Shown: positions 33,233 to 41,799 of the stretch, piece after piece | How the letters are laid out: each line of letters starts with the position of its first letter | How positions within the stretch are numbered: the first letter of the stretch is position 1 | Origin: Herpetosiphon giganteus | GTDB taxonomy: Bacteria > Chloroflexota > Chloroflexia > Chloroflexales > Herpetosiphonaceae | Direction: 5' to 3' | Assembly: GCF_016907925.1 (NCBI RefSeq) | Contig: NZ_JAFBCZ010000004.1 | Coordinates: 1 to 64,000, forward strand | Length of the DNA stretch: 64,000 bases | Translations under genes and position numbers: made by a program | The notes under the pieces: generated by a model | What the model saw: only the letters and a program-made list of their open reading frames with translations | Told to the model about the DNA's origin: nothing | Database searches by the model: none

Positions 33233-34039
33233 TTACGCTCCCACTGCCGAGTAGCGCCGCACCGCATGCGGCCAAACTAAGGCCAAAATCCCGCCCGCAA
33301 TCAGCATCCAAACTGCTTGCATGGCCAAACCCCACGCCACTTGCGGGCCAGTTAACGTGCCAACCGCCACATCAATTGGAAAGCCAAATGTCCATTGAAA
33401 GGGCAGCCATTGCGAAATGTCGCGCACCCAAGCAGGCATAATCGCCAGCGGTACCAAACGCCCAGAAAGCAATAATTCGATCGTAAAATACAGCTCAAAC
33501 ACTGCACTCACTTTAGTAACCCAAAATGTGACCAAACCAAGCGCCCACAAACACAAAAAGCGCGTAACAAAACCGCCCAACAAGGCCAACATAAAGGCCG
33601 GAATTTGCCACCAAGCCGTGAAGGTAAACGCGGGCTGGAAAACCCACCACAGCAGGCCAGCGATTGGCAGCCACAGCACAATCGTCACCACTTTGAGGCT
33701 CATAAAGTAGCTCATATCAAAATGGATCGGGTGGATTGGCCGCATCAGTTCGTTGGAAAGCCGACCCTTGCGAATTCGATTTTCAAAGGCATATGGCGTG
33801 AGCGCAATATTCATCTGGCGCACCAACGTCCAAGTAATGTAGTAGGCCGCAAAGGTGCCAGCGGTATAACCCGCGACGTTGCCGCCTTGCGAGGTTGCAA
33901 TCGTGCCCCACACCACCAAATAGACAACTGGCTCAACCATCATCGCCAACAGCCAAAACAGATGCGCCACCCGATATTGAAATTGGCTGATAATCGATGT
34001 TTTGAGCAAGGTCAGGTATAAATCAAGGTGCTGCTTCAT
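33233..34039 (-). CDS. ABC-2 type permease subunit (COG4587-like)
   Basis: A 268-residue permease with six helices. It begins with YLTLLKTSIISQFQYRVAHLFWLLAMMVEPVVYLVVW, resembling the other permease (TSIISQFQYRV versus VSVISEFQYRV), so the two are paralogues that probably form a heterodimer. ISNELMRPIHPIHFDMSYF-like sequence lies after the second helix. It overlaps the ATPase gene by four bases (ATGA) and touches the downstream permease gene. No substrate indicated. Confidence 0.85.
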   Translation of the reverse strand: MKQHLDLYLTLLKTSIISQFQYRVAHLFWLLAMMVEPVVYLVVWGTIATSQGGNVAGYTAGTFAAYYITWTLVRQMNIALTPYAFENRIRKGRLSNELMRPIHPIHFDMSYFMSLKVVTIVLWLPIAGLLWWVFQPAFTFTAWWQIPAFMLALLGGFVTRFLCLWALGLVTFWVTKVSAVFELYFTIELLLSGRLVPLAIMPAWVRDISQWLPFQWTFGFPIDVAVGTLTGPQVAWGLAMQAVWMLIAGGILALVWPHAVRRYSAVGA

Positions 34040-35019
34040 ACGACCTGTGCCTCCTGTTGAAACACCTGCTCAATAATCGAATCAATCGCTGGATCTTCAA
34101 TCGTCAGATCGCTAATTGCAACTTCATTCAACAAACGGGTGGTAATTTGGGCCGTCGCGCTTTTGGGAACCCGCAAATTCACTTGGCCCTTGCTGTTGCT
34201 GATAATCTCGCCATATTCGCTCAAATCAAGTTCGGGGTCATTCAAGGTTACGCCGATGGTTTTGTAGGCGGCAAATTTCTCGACCAAGCCAGCCAAGCCG
34301 CCATCGTAGAGCAATTGGCCGTGGTGAATCACAATCACCCGTTTACACAACGCTTGGACATCGGCCATATAGTGACTAGTCAGCATCACGCTGGCTTGAT
34401 AGCGCTGGTTGTAGGCAGCCACAAACTCGCGAATCAAACGCTGAGCCGTCACATCCAAGCCAATCGTCGGCTCATCCAAAAACAACACTTTGGGGCGATG
34501 CAACAACGCCGAGATAAATTCGGCCTTCATGCGTTCGCCCAACGACAAGTTGCGCACTGGCTTTTTGACCAAATCGCCCATATTCAGCAAATCGATCAAC
34601 TCATCGCGCATGCGCCGAAACTCGCCTTCGGGAATTTGGTAGATGGCGCGTTGCAACTCAAATGAATCAAGCGCAGGAATATCCCACATCAACTGATTGC
34701 GCTGGCCCATCACAATCGTAATTTGGCGCAGTAGCTCTTTCTCGCGGCGCTGTGGCTCGTAGCCTAGCACATCGATCTGGCCGCTGGTTGGAAACAGCAA
34801 GCCTGCCAGCATTTTGAGGGTTGTGGTTTTGCCAGCACCATTTGGCCCCAGAAACCCAACAATCTCGCCAGCTTCGATGCCAAAACTAATCTTTTTGACC
34901 GCTTCGACTTCGCGATATTTGCGCTTGAACAAGCTGCCAACTGCCGCTTTCAAGCCCGCCTCACGTTCAGGTACCTGAAACGTTTTGATCAATGTATCAA
35001 CCTTAATCGTTTGGCCCAA
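34036..35019 (-). CDS. ABC transporter ATP-binding protein (COG4586-like)
   Basis: A 327-residue ATPase with Walker A GPNGAGKTTTLKML near residue 53, Q-loop VMGQRNQLMWDIPALDSFEL (the QLWWD/QLMWDI variant is typical of this family), signature LSLGERMKAEF near 158, Walker B VLFLDEPTIGLD and switch His in LTSHYMADV. The 80-residue C-terminal extension (GEIISNSKGQVNLRVP) is a regulatory domain common to COG4586. The start is probably TTG 35019 after GAGGA. First gene of the three-gene exporter operon. Confidence 0.9.
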   Translation of the reverse strand: MGQTIKVDTLIKTFQVPEREAGLKAAVGSLFKRKYREVEAVKKISFGIEAGEIVGFLGPNGAGKTTTLKMLAGLLFPTSGQIDVLGYEPQRREKELLRQITIVMGQRNQLMWDIPALDSFELQRAIYQIPEGEFRRMRDELIDLLNMGDLVKKPVRNLSLGERMKAEFISALLHRPKVLFLDEPTIGLDVTAQRLIREFVAAYNQRYQASVMLTSHYMADVQALCKRVIVIHHGQLLYDGGLAGLVEKFAAYKTIGVTLNDPELDLSEYGEIISNSKGQVNLRVPKSATAQITTRLLNEVAISDLTIEDPAIDSIIEQVFQQEAQVV

Positions 35020-35095
35020 GGCAGTTCATCCTCGCTACAAGAAAAGAGATGGCCTATTTTAGCAGAGATACCTATACACTTTAAAGGTCTTAAGA

Positions 35096-35324
35096 AGGAT
35101 GAGGAATAAATTATGAAGGATGAATTATGAAGGATGAAAAGGAAGGTCACAAAGCACACGAATTGCACGAAGCAATGAAACCACGAAGGACACGAAGAGC
35201 ACGAAGGATGTGTTTTTTGCCACGAATTGCACGAATTACACGAACAATTATCCGATAGCCTATAGCCTCATTTTTGATTTTTGATTTTTGCCTTCTGACT
35301 TTTGCCTTCATCCCTTCCTATGTT
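35096..35324. repeat. Composite intergenic repeat region
   Basis: About 230 bp without a gene. It contains GAAGGAT/GAATTAT heptamers (35096-35140), CACGAAGGA/CACGAAGAG nonamers (35170-35205), CACGAATTG/CACGAATTA units (35221-35243), TTTTTGA/TTCTGAC heptamers (35270-35305) and CTATGTT/CTTTGCT/CTATGTT units that run on into the end of the next gene (35325-35345). Confidence 0.82.
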
Positions 35325-36134
35325 CTATGTTCTTTGCTCTATGTTCTCGGTTGATTGCCAATTCAGGCGCAACTGAAAACGGCGCAAAACCGCCAAAATC
35401 GGCTTGCCAAAGGCCACAATTAACAGCAAATTGAATAGCGCCCGTGCGGCATCCCAGCCCAGCGAAGTCAGCAGATAAAAAGCCCAATAGCGATTCAAGG
35501 TTGGCCCAAGCCCCAAGCCTGGCTGCCACGAAATTGCGCTTTCGCCAGTGCTAAATGGCCAAAACGTGAGATTCATCAATGCGCCAAAGAGCAAGCCCCA
35601 AAGCCAGCCAAACGCCGCCAACAATGCCACTTCCCACCAACTGCCATCGGCGATGTTCAACCAGCGTTTAAGTGGTTGCAACAAACTGGTCGTTAGGCCC
35701 AACCAGCCCATCGCCAACATCTGAAACGGCATCCACGGGCCGATCCCGGCCACCAACAAGGCCGAAACCGCTAAACTGAGGCTGCCCAGCAAAAAGCCAA
35801 AACGCCCGCCATAGACATAGCCCGCCAATATCACCAAAAAGAAAAAGCTTGGGCTATCGCCGGGGCCAGCAGGCAAGCGCAATACCGCATTGATCGCCAC
35901 CAACATGCCTAAAGCTGCCACGACCCGCGAATTCATGGCATGGCTATTAATATCGGTCAAAATAATGCCCAACAGCAGCGGCCCCAACACCAGCATAATG
36001 ATTGGTGCATCGGCGGCATGATTATCGCCAGCGGCAACTTCGCTCAAGAAAAATGGATAAAAAAAGGCAACCAGCCCAACCAGACTGGTTACCAAGACTA
36101 AAATGCGACTGGCAAACGGCGTGGCTCGGCTCAT
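35325..36134 (-). CDS. ECF transporter S-component-like membrane protein
   Basis: A 269-residue protein with about six helices. The segment LPAGPGDSPSFFFLVILAGYVYGGRFGFLLGSLSLAVSALL is typical of ECF-type vitamin or cofactor S components, with GPWMPFQMLAMGWLGL in the following helix. S components bind the substrate (for example cobalamin, riboflavin, thiamine precursors) and join an energising EcfAA'T module encoded elsewhere. The start overlaps the end of the RluD-like gene. The last ten residues (STENIEQRT) are encoded by the CTATGTT-type repeat, so the C-terminus is an extension into repeat DNA. Vitamin specificity unknown. Confidence 0.78.
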   Translation of the reverse strand: MSRATPFASRILVLVTSLVGLVAFFYPFFLSEVAAGDNHAADAPIIMLVLGPLLLGIILTDINSHAMNSRVVAALGMLVAINAVLRLPAGPGDSPSFFFLVILAGYVYGGRFGFLLGSLSLAVSALLVAGIGPWMPFQMLAMGWLGLTTSLLQPLKRWLNIADGSWWEVALLAAFGWLWGLLFGALMNLTFWPFSTGESAISWQPGLGLGPTLNRYWAFYLLTSLGWDAARALFNLLLIVAFGKPILAVLRRFQLRLNWQSTENIEQRT

Positions 36135-37102
36135 ACCAACGGTTCAATCATAGGGTCAGGATAAACAATTGTTTCGTAGCGCGTGCGTAACGTCGTCAGA
36201 ATTTTCTCTAATTCTGCTGGCAGCGGCACTTCCCACGAGCGCCATTCGCCATTGCTGGGCAAGCGAAAACCCAAATGATAAGCATGCAAAAAATGGCGTT
36301 CGATGCCAAAGGTTTCTTTAGGCTTGCGATGACCATACAAGGCATCATTCAAAATTGGCCGATTGCGATAGGAAAAATGCACCCGAATTTGATGGGTTCG
36401 GCCTGTTTCCAAGGTCGCGCGCACCAACGAATACGGCCCAAGCACCTCAAGCACTTGATAATGGGTTACTGCATAGCGACCTTCAGGCATTACCATCATG
36501 CGCAAACGATTATTGGGATTACGCCCAATCGGCGCATCGATCGTGCCTGCTGGCTCACGCCAATGGCCTTCGACCAAAGCTAAATATTTTTTATGCATCC
36601 GCCGCGCCATTTGCTGCTCGGTCAGCACCATGCGCGCTTGATCATGCTTGGCGATAACCAATAAGCCCGAGGTATCTTTATCAAGCCGATGCACAATTCC
36701 AGGCCGCAAATCGCCGCTCGTGGTCAAATGGGGATAGCGATAGAGCAAGGCGTTGACCAACGTGCCATTGGTATGGCCTGGCGCAGGGTGCACCACCATA
36801 CCCGCCGCCTTGTTGACCAATAACACATCGTCATCTTCATACACAACATCGAGCGGCAAATCTTCGGCCACAATATCGGTTGGCTTGGCCAAGGGCAAAT
36901 AAATTTCAATCTGATCGCCCATTTGAACTGGCAAACTGGCCTTTGCCCCGCGCCCATTGACCCGAATATGCAAATCGGTGATTAATTGTTGCACATACGT
37001 CCGCGACAAATCAGGCATGCTAGCAGAAACAAGCCGATCGAGGCGTTGACCTGCTTCTGCTTCGTTCACCTGAATCGTCGTTAAGTTGTCGGTTTGCTCC
37101 AT
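36131..37102 (-). CDS. RluD-like 23S rRNA pseudouridine synthase
   Basis: A 323-residue enzyme with an N-terminal S4 RNA-binding domain (RLDRLVSASMPDLSRTYVQQLI, residues 18-65) and an RluA-type catalytic domain: GIVHRLDKDTSGLLVIAK near 138 with the catalytic Asp, and RATLETGRTHQIRVHF near 235. This architecture and length are those of RluD/YlyB, which modify 23S rRNA helix 69 or related sites. AGGAGAGG precedes the ATG. It overlaps the ECF gene by four bases and lies 24 bases after the DksA-like gene, an order often seen with RluD. Confidence 0.93.
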   Translation of the reverse strand: MEQTDNLTTIQVNEAEAGQRLDRLVSASMPDLSRTYVQQLITDLHIRVNGRGAKASLPVQMGDQIEIYLPLAKPTDIVAEDLPLDVVYEDDDVLLVNKAAGMVVHPAPGHTNGTLVNALLYRYPHLTTSGDLRPGIVHRLDKDTSGLLVIAKHDQARMVLTEQQMARRMHKKYLALVEGHWREPAGTIDAPIGRNPNNRLRMMVMPEGRYAVTHYQVLEVLGPYSLVRATLETGRTHQIRVHFSYRNRPILNDALYGHRKPKETFGIERHFLHAYHLGFRLPSNGEWRSWEVPLPAELEKILTTLRTRYETIVYPDPMIEPLV

Positions 37103-37125
37103 CGCTCTAACCTCTCCTGTGCTGG

Positions 37126-37479
37126 TTAACTATTGGCAGCCTCAATTGAAAGTGCTGCATAGGGCAAGACCTCTAGGCGTTCAATCGCAATCGGCTTGCC
37201 AGTTTTGAGGCAAATGCCATACGTGCCATGCTCGATTCGATCAAGCGCTGCTTCGACTTCGCCAATCAAACGCTGACGATCTTCAATCAAGGCAAAATTC
37301 TTTTCGCGCTCAAAAATATCCGAGGCATCATCGGCAATATGGTTACTGACCCCAAACTCGGCATCTTGATTCAATTCGTCGGTCGCTTCTTCCAAACGCT
37401 TGATTTCTTCGTTCAAATGTTTATGTATATCGTGCAAGCGCTCTTTGAAATAGCCTAACTGGGTTTTTGATAAAGTCAT
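37126..37479 (-). CDS. DksA/TraR-like protein with degenerate zinc finger
   Basis: A 117-residue protein. A coiled-coil hairpin (about 10-85, with NEEIKRLEEATDELNQ and the acidic HIADDASD tip region) is followed by EAALDRIEHGTYGICLKTGKPIAIERLEVLPYAAL. In typical DksA/YocK proteins four Cys bind zinc (CxxC...CxxC); here only the first Cys is present and the others are Thr, Ser and Glu. The coiled coil could still enter the RNA polymerase secondary channel, but zinc binding is lost. GGGAG precedes the ATG. It may be a regulator of transcription initiation; the role is uncertain. Confidence 0.85.
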   Translation of the reverse strand: MTLSKTQLGYFKERLHDIHKHLNEEIKRLEEATDELNQDAEFGVSNHIADDASDIFEREKNFALIEDRQRLIGEVEAALDRIEHGTYGICLKTGKPIAIERLEVLPYAALSIEAANS

Positions 37480-37643
37480 CGGTTAACTCCCACACAAATT
37501 TTTAAGCCAGGATTATAGCACGCCCATGGGCAAGACTCTAGCCATGAACCTCGATTTTTGCCAAATCATGCACAGATCTAATGCTTTTGGGATGTATGGG
37601 GATTAATTGAGCGCTATTGTACCCGATATTTAGCTAGCTAGAT

Positions 37644-38717
37644 TTAGTGGCTACCCCATTCAACAAACCAATAGACTTGCATCGGGGTTAAAGCGCGTTC
37701 CTCGCCGGTTGCCAAGGTGTATTCCATCAAGCCATCGTAGCCGTGGATATACAGAAATTGCTTGCCATCGGGATTCCAGCTGATCCGCCCATCATCAATA
37801 TTTTGGGCTAGCGGCTTCATGGCTCCATCACTAACTGTAATCTGCCATAAAGAAACTGGCTCGCCGTGAGCGCTTGCCACTTCTACGCCCAGCAAGCGTT
37901 CCCACCACGCCAATTCTGGCTTCTCGCCGCCGCCAATCGCGCCTGGCCCGCCATTGACCGTCACCACAACCATGCTGCCATCTGGCGACCATCGTGGGGC
38001 AATGATCGCTTTAAACGGTGGATCAGGCTGGCCCAGCGGTTGCGGATTGCTGCCATCAAGCTTGGCAATCATCAACGAAGGAAAGCCAATGTCAACGTTT
38101 GGTTGCACATACACCAGCTGTTTGCCATCGGGCGAGACCGCAGGCGTAGTGCTGCCATCGATGATAACCGTTGCTTGGTTGCTGCCTAATCCATAGCGCA
38201 CAATTGCTGCTTCTTCGCGCAGAAACTGATTTTTATCATTCAGGAAGGTGCGACGGCGGGTCACATAGAGCGATTGATCATCGCCAGCCCAGCTTGGTTC
38301 GCTCAGCGCATCGCCGAATTCGCCATAGGCCAAAAGCCGACCCTTGCCAGTGGCCGCATCAAGGCCGCAAATAATGCCCGATTGCAACCAAGGAATTGCC
38401 AAATCAATTGGTGGCAACATCAACGAATAGGCCAACGTTTTACGATCATGCGACCAAGCGGCATCGCGAATAAGCGTGCGCTCTTTCGCCGTGGTCAGCT
38501 GGCTCATGTCGCTGCCATCGCGATTGAGTGTCCAAATATTGCCTTCGAGGCCAACAATAACTGGCTTGGTAATTGGCGCAGTATCAATACAATAGCCTGC
38601 GAGATCCGCCGTATCGATGCTAGCTGGGGCTTGCGCTGCAGGTGTGACGCTGTTCGATGCTGCGCCACAGCCAACCAAACTGATCAGCAAGCCAATGCTT
38701 AAAAGCTGTTTCTTCAT
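37644..38717 (-). CDS. TolB-like/WD40-like propeller lipoprotein
   Basis: A 357-residue lipoprotein; lipobox LVGC at Cys17 (MKKQLLSIGLLISLVGC). The mature chain has repeated propeller blades with the TolB signature: NIWTLNRDGSDMSQLT, WSHDRKTLAYSL, PAVSPDGKQLVYV, IAKLDGSNPQPL, PRWSPDGSMVVVTV and ISWNPDGKQFLYI. Such proteins sense or scaffold at the cell surface. ATG 38717 is chosen because longer forms would run through the upstream terminator hairpin. The predicted start point (-10 at 38728-38733) leaves a leader of only about five bases and there is no ribosome site. No enzymatic motif. Confidence 0.8.
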   Translation of the reverse strand: MKKQLLSIGLLISLVGCGAASNSVTPAAQAPASIDTADLAGYCIDTAPITKPVIVGLEGNIWTLNRDGSDMSQLTTAKERTLIRDAAWSHDRKTLAYSLMLPPIDLAIPWLQSGIICGLDAATGKGRLLAYGEFGDALSEPSWAGDDQSLYVTRRRTFLNDKNQFLREEAAIVRYGLGSNQATVIIDGSTTPAVSPDGKQLVYVQPNVDIGFPSLMIAKLDGSNPQPLGQPDPPFKAIIAPRWSPDGSMVVVTVNGGPGAIGGGEKPELAWWERLLGVEVASAHGEPVSLWQITVSDGAMKPLAQNIDDGRISWNPDGKQFLYIHGYDGLMEYTLATGEERALTPMQVYWFVEWGSH

Positions 38718-38727
38718 AGATGATGCC

Positions 38728-38733
38728 ATTATA
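38728..38733 (-). promoter_or_regulatory. -10 element of the lipoprotein gene, near-leaderless
   Basis: A TATAAT on the minus strand ends 10 bases before ATG 38717 and directly follows the T-rich tail of the terminator at 38740-38774. Initiation about seven bases downstream gives a leader of at most about five nt. A TTGTCA at 19-bp spacing lies in the terminator loop, a poor -35. Confidence 0.5.
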
Positions 38734-38739
38734 TTAAAA

Positions 38740-38774
38740 CAATACCGCTGAGTGACAAACACTCAGCGGTATTG
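38740..38774 (-). terminator. Strong terminator of the nucleotidase gene
   Basis: A perfect 15-bp stem (38740-38754 with 38760-38774, CAATACCGCTGAGTG and complement) closes a five-base loop. On the minus strand it is followed by TTTTAATAT, so it ends the 38796-41381 transcript just before the next promoter. Confidence 0.9.
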
Positions 38775-38795
38775 TAACGCGTTTTAGCAAAAGCT

Positions 38796-41381
38796 TTATT
38801 TACCAACAACTGGCAGATAGAGTTTGTTGTTGACCACAGTCACGACGAAGGTTTGCTCGAAGCTATCTTCGCCATCATCAACCGTTACGGTGATGGTGGT
38901 TGTGCCAGTTTGGCCTGCGGCTGGAGTCAAGGTCAATGTCCGTTCAGCGCCAGTGCCCTCAATTGTGATATTGGCATTTGGCACCAAAGCCGTGTTTGAT
39001 GATTCAGCAGTAACCGTCAGGTTATTGACGCTATCATCAACATCGGTCAAGGTAAACAAAATTGGGCCAAGCGTTGAATTGATGGTAATCGTTTCATCAA
39101 CGAAGCTTGAAAGCTCAGGCGCATCGTTGACCGCGTTGACCGTCAATTGCACTGTGCGCGTTACCGTGCTCAAGCCATCGCCAATCGTGAAGGTCAGGCT
39201 GGTGTTGCCCGAAGCATTCAATGCTGGCGCAATGGTAAAGGTACGGGTGTAGGCATCAGTGCCAGCAGTCACCACAATATCGCCATCGGCAACCAAATCT
39301 TGGTCGCCAGAAACGGCAGTAATCGTAATATCGCGAGCTGCGGTATCGTTGTCGATCGCCCCAACCTGAACCGTGACTGGGGTATCTTCATCGGTGGTTA
39401 CGCTGGTTACGTTGCCGGTAGCGTTTGGTTTGTCGTTGACCACAACCACAAAGGTATCGCTAGCTGAGCCTTGGCCAGTGACCCGCACCTGAATCGTTGC
39501 CGTGCCATAGCGGCCAGCAGCAGGCGTAACCGTGATGTTGCGCGTCGTGCCCGTGCCAGTAATCGAAATATTGGCATTTGGCACTAAAGTGACGTTCGAT
39601 GAGGTTGCAGCCAACGTGACCGTCGTCGTATTGGGGTTGGTGACAAAGCGTGGGTCGACAATTTGGAAACTCATCGGCCCAGTCGTGCCATTCTCGACCA
39701 CAATGACATCAGCAATATCGTCGATTTGGGTTACGTCAAGCAAGCGATCTTCAATGGTTGGCATAATTGGCTGATGCTCATCGATGTATTCCAACACCAC
39801 ATCGGCCATAACCGCTAAGGTCGTGCCTTTACCATCGTTCAGCATGGTATAGCCGTCGCCACCAGCGTTGGTAAAATCGTTGGTTGCCAAGGTGTAAATC
39901 GAGGTCGTGTTTGAAAGCACCTGCGTGCCATCATTCAAGGTAATCGATTGGACTTGTTGGCCAATCGCCTTCGATGAATCAAAGGTTACTTTGAAGCCCG
40001 AAACTTGGGGGAAGCGACCATTTGCGCCAGGCAAAGCGCCCAAGCCAAATTCCATCACTTGCCACAATTGGCCACCAGTTACGGTGCGGGTTACAACGGT
40101 ATTGCCAAATGGCAGCACGGCGTAAATATCACCCAACACCAAATCGTAGCTTGGGCCAGCTGGATAGCCAACGCTCGCGCGGCGCAAGTTGCGGTTCATT
40201 GGGGTATACGATGATGGCAAGGTATCGCGCAAGCCACCGCCATTGGTAAAGGCGATTTGGGTGCCATATTTCTCGCGCATTGCATCGGTGACTAAATTGC
40301 CCAATGGCACTTCGGCTACCCGTTCGACGTTGTTGCCACGGGTGTAGAAGCCATGGCTCAAACCAATTGGCGTATCAAATTGTTGGGCCAATTGCGCACG
40401 ATAAGGCACCAACATCGCTTCGATTGCCGCATCTTTGGGCACATTCGCGGTTGGCGTTACAAAGGTAGCGCTCTTGTTGGTTACCGTTTCGGTGGTGGTA
40501 TCGTAGGTCAAATTAACCTTCAGATACTGCAAACCTTTGCTCTTATTTTCGGTAACCAAGGCACCGTTGATCGTATTTTGGAAGTTTAAGTCGGTGTGAT
40601 CGCCTAAGATCAAGTCGAAGCCAGTCACGCCGTTAGCAAAATCGATCAATGGCCCTTGATTTGGGGCGGTAATCCCTTTGTGGGTAATCACCACAAATAC
40701 ATCAGCACCAGCTGCCTCGGCTTGAGCCTTGGCATTCATCGCCGCATCAATCGAATCGGTAATTTGAATTGGCCCAAAATTGCCTGGCTTCACCAAGCTT
40801 GGGGCTTCTTCGTTTACCAAACCAATGACCGCAACTTGCACACCTTGGAATTCGAAAATTTTGTAGGGTGCTACGCCCGTCAACACGCCAGTGGTGTTGA
40901 TCAAGTTGGCGGCTACATACTGGAAGGGAATCCCGTTGTTGTAGCTTGAGCCAGGGGTTAATGGCGCGGTTGGCGAGCCAGCCAATTCGATCATCTGTTG
41001 CAAGTGGCCAACGCCACGGTCGAAGTTATGGTTGCCAAAGGTATTCACCTGAATACCCATCATGCGTTGGGCCAACACTGCTGGCACTTCGTCAAACATC
41101 CCCGAAAGTGGCGGCGTAGCGCCAAAATCATCACCAGCGGTCAAGGTAATGGTGTTGGGGTTCGCAGTGCGATCAGCATTCCAATAGGTTGCAATTGTGG
41201 AAGCGCCCCCAGCCGCTGGCGTACCACTTGGGTCGAGTTGCCCGTGCCAGTCGGAAACATTCAAGAGTTGAATGTCGACGACTGCAATCGGCGCGGCACT
41301 GGTCAAGGTTGAGCTAAGCGGAACAAGCGCACTCAAGATGGCGCAGAGAGCAACAAGGACAAGCAGTTTTCGTTTCGTCAT
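38796..41381 (-). CDS. Secreted 5'-nucleotidase/UDP-sugar hydrolase family protein with beta repeats and YxPxV tail
   Basis: 861 residues. Signal peptide 1-29 (cleaved near TSA). A calcineurin-like domain (about 36-280) has the metal motifs NVSDWHGQ, AGDDFG, GNHNFDRG and VITHKG. A 5'-nucleotidase C-terminal domain spans about 340-545 (PLGNLVTDAMREKYG...FTNGGGLRD). Three to four immunoglobulin-like repeats of the NDAPE/DEDTPVTVQV type follow, up to the tail NNKLYLPVVGK. It probably releases phosphate or nucleosides from nucleotides outside the cell. Two motifs are altered: the usual GNHEFD has Asn in place of Glu, and the GHTH motif reads GDHTD, so metal or substrate preference may differ. No clear ribosome site. 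Confidence 0.9.
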   Translation of the reverse strand: MTKRKLLVLVALCAILSALVPLSSTLTSAAPIAVVDIQLLNVSDWHGQLDPSGTPAAGGASTIATYWNADRTANPNTITLTAGDDFGATPPLSGMFDEVPAVLAQRMMGIQVNTFGNHNFDRGVGHLQQMIELAGSPTAPLTPGSSYNNGIPFQYVAANLINTTGVLTGVAPYKIFEFQGVQVAVIGLVNEEAPSLVKPGNFGPIQITDSIDAAMNAKAQAEAAGADVFVVITHKGITAPNQGPLIDFANGVTGFDLILGDHTDLNFQNTINGALVTENKSKGLQYLKVNLTYDTTTETVTNKSATFVTPTANVPKDAAIEAMLVPYRAQLAQQFDTPIGLSHGFYTRGNNVERVAEVPLGNLVTDAMREKYGTQIAFTNGGGLRDTLPSSYTPMNRNLRRASVGYPAGPSYDLVLGDIYAVLPFGNTVVTRTVTGGQLWQVMEFGLGALPGANGRFPQVSGFKVTFDSSKAIGQQVQSITLNDGTQVLSNTTSIYTLATNDFTNAGGDGYTMLNDGKGTTLAVMADVVLEYIDEHQPIMPTIEDRLLDVTQIDDIADVIVVENGTTGPMSFQIVDPRFVTNPNTTTVTLAATSSNVTLVPNANISITGTGTTRNITVTPAAGRYGTATIQVRVTGQGSASDTFVVVVNDKPNATGNVTSVTTDEDTPVTVQVGAIDNDTAARDITITAVSGDQDLVADGDIVVTAGTDAYTRTFTIAPALNASGNTSLTFTIGDGLSTVTRTVQLTVNAVNDAPELSSFVDETITINSTLGPILFTLTDVDDSVNNLTVTAESSNTALVPNANITIEGTGAERTLTLTPAAGQTGTTTITVTVDDGEDSFEQTFVVTVVNNKLYLPVVGK

Positions 41382-41688
41382 AGGCCATGAGATGACAGAG
41401 GTTTGGCACCTTTGCCATCGTTCCCCCTTTCGTGGAGCGACAATGATCTAAATATGAGCGTTTTGGCTGATCTGACTCAGTATATTGTACTCGATCTTAA
41501 TAGCAGAGCAACTGTTAGAAAACTTTAATTAGAGGTTAAATTTGGGTTATCTTGACTAATAAAAGCTAAATATTTGATGAGAAACGCCATATGCTCTAGG
41601 AGCGCTTTCAAAATCAATTATGAGAAAAATTTGCTCTGAACTAGGCCTAATCGTAGCTATTTTTTAATCTTTCTGGCCCCGAATTATG
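41382..41688. other. Gene-free divergent intergenic region
   Basis: About 300 bp between the divergent nucleotidase and M23 genes, AT-rich from 41500 onward. It contains the plus-strand promoter at 41689-41717 at its end and an AT-rich minus-strand stretch near 41478-41495 (TACAAT, TATACT) that could hold the nucleotidase promoter. None of the intergenic repeat families is present. Confidence 0.5.
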
Positions 41689-41717
41689 TTGACGAGATCT
41701 GCAAGCCTTGGTATCCT
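41689..41717 (+). promoter_or_regulatory. Promoter of the M23 peptidase gene
   Basis: TTGACG (41689-41694), 17 bp and TATCCT (41712-41717). A start near 41724 gives a leader of about 75 bases before ATG 41800. Confidence 0.6.
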
Positions 41718-41799
41718 CCCTCGCCGATACACCATGCATTGTGTATTGCATCCTTGTCTCGATGGTGGCTCCATGTTGAGCCTGTTTTCTGGAGGTTCC

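Noticed and set aside
35096-35324. Degenerate IS element
   Set aside because: Only phrase-type repeats are present; there is no transposase fragment, terminal inverted repeat or target duplication.
38718-38762. Longer start of the TolB-like lipoprotein
   Set aside because: It would translate through the terminator hairpin of the upstream gene, and the lipoprotein signal begins only at 38717.
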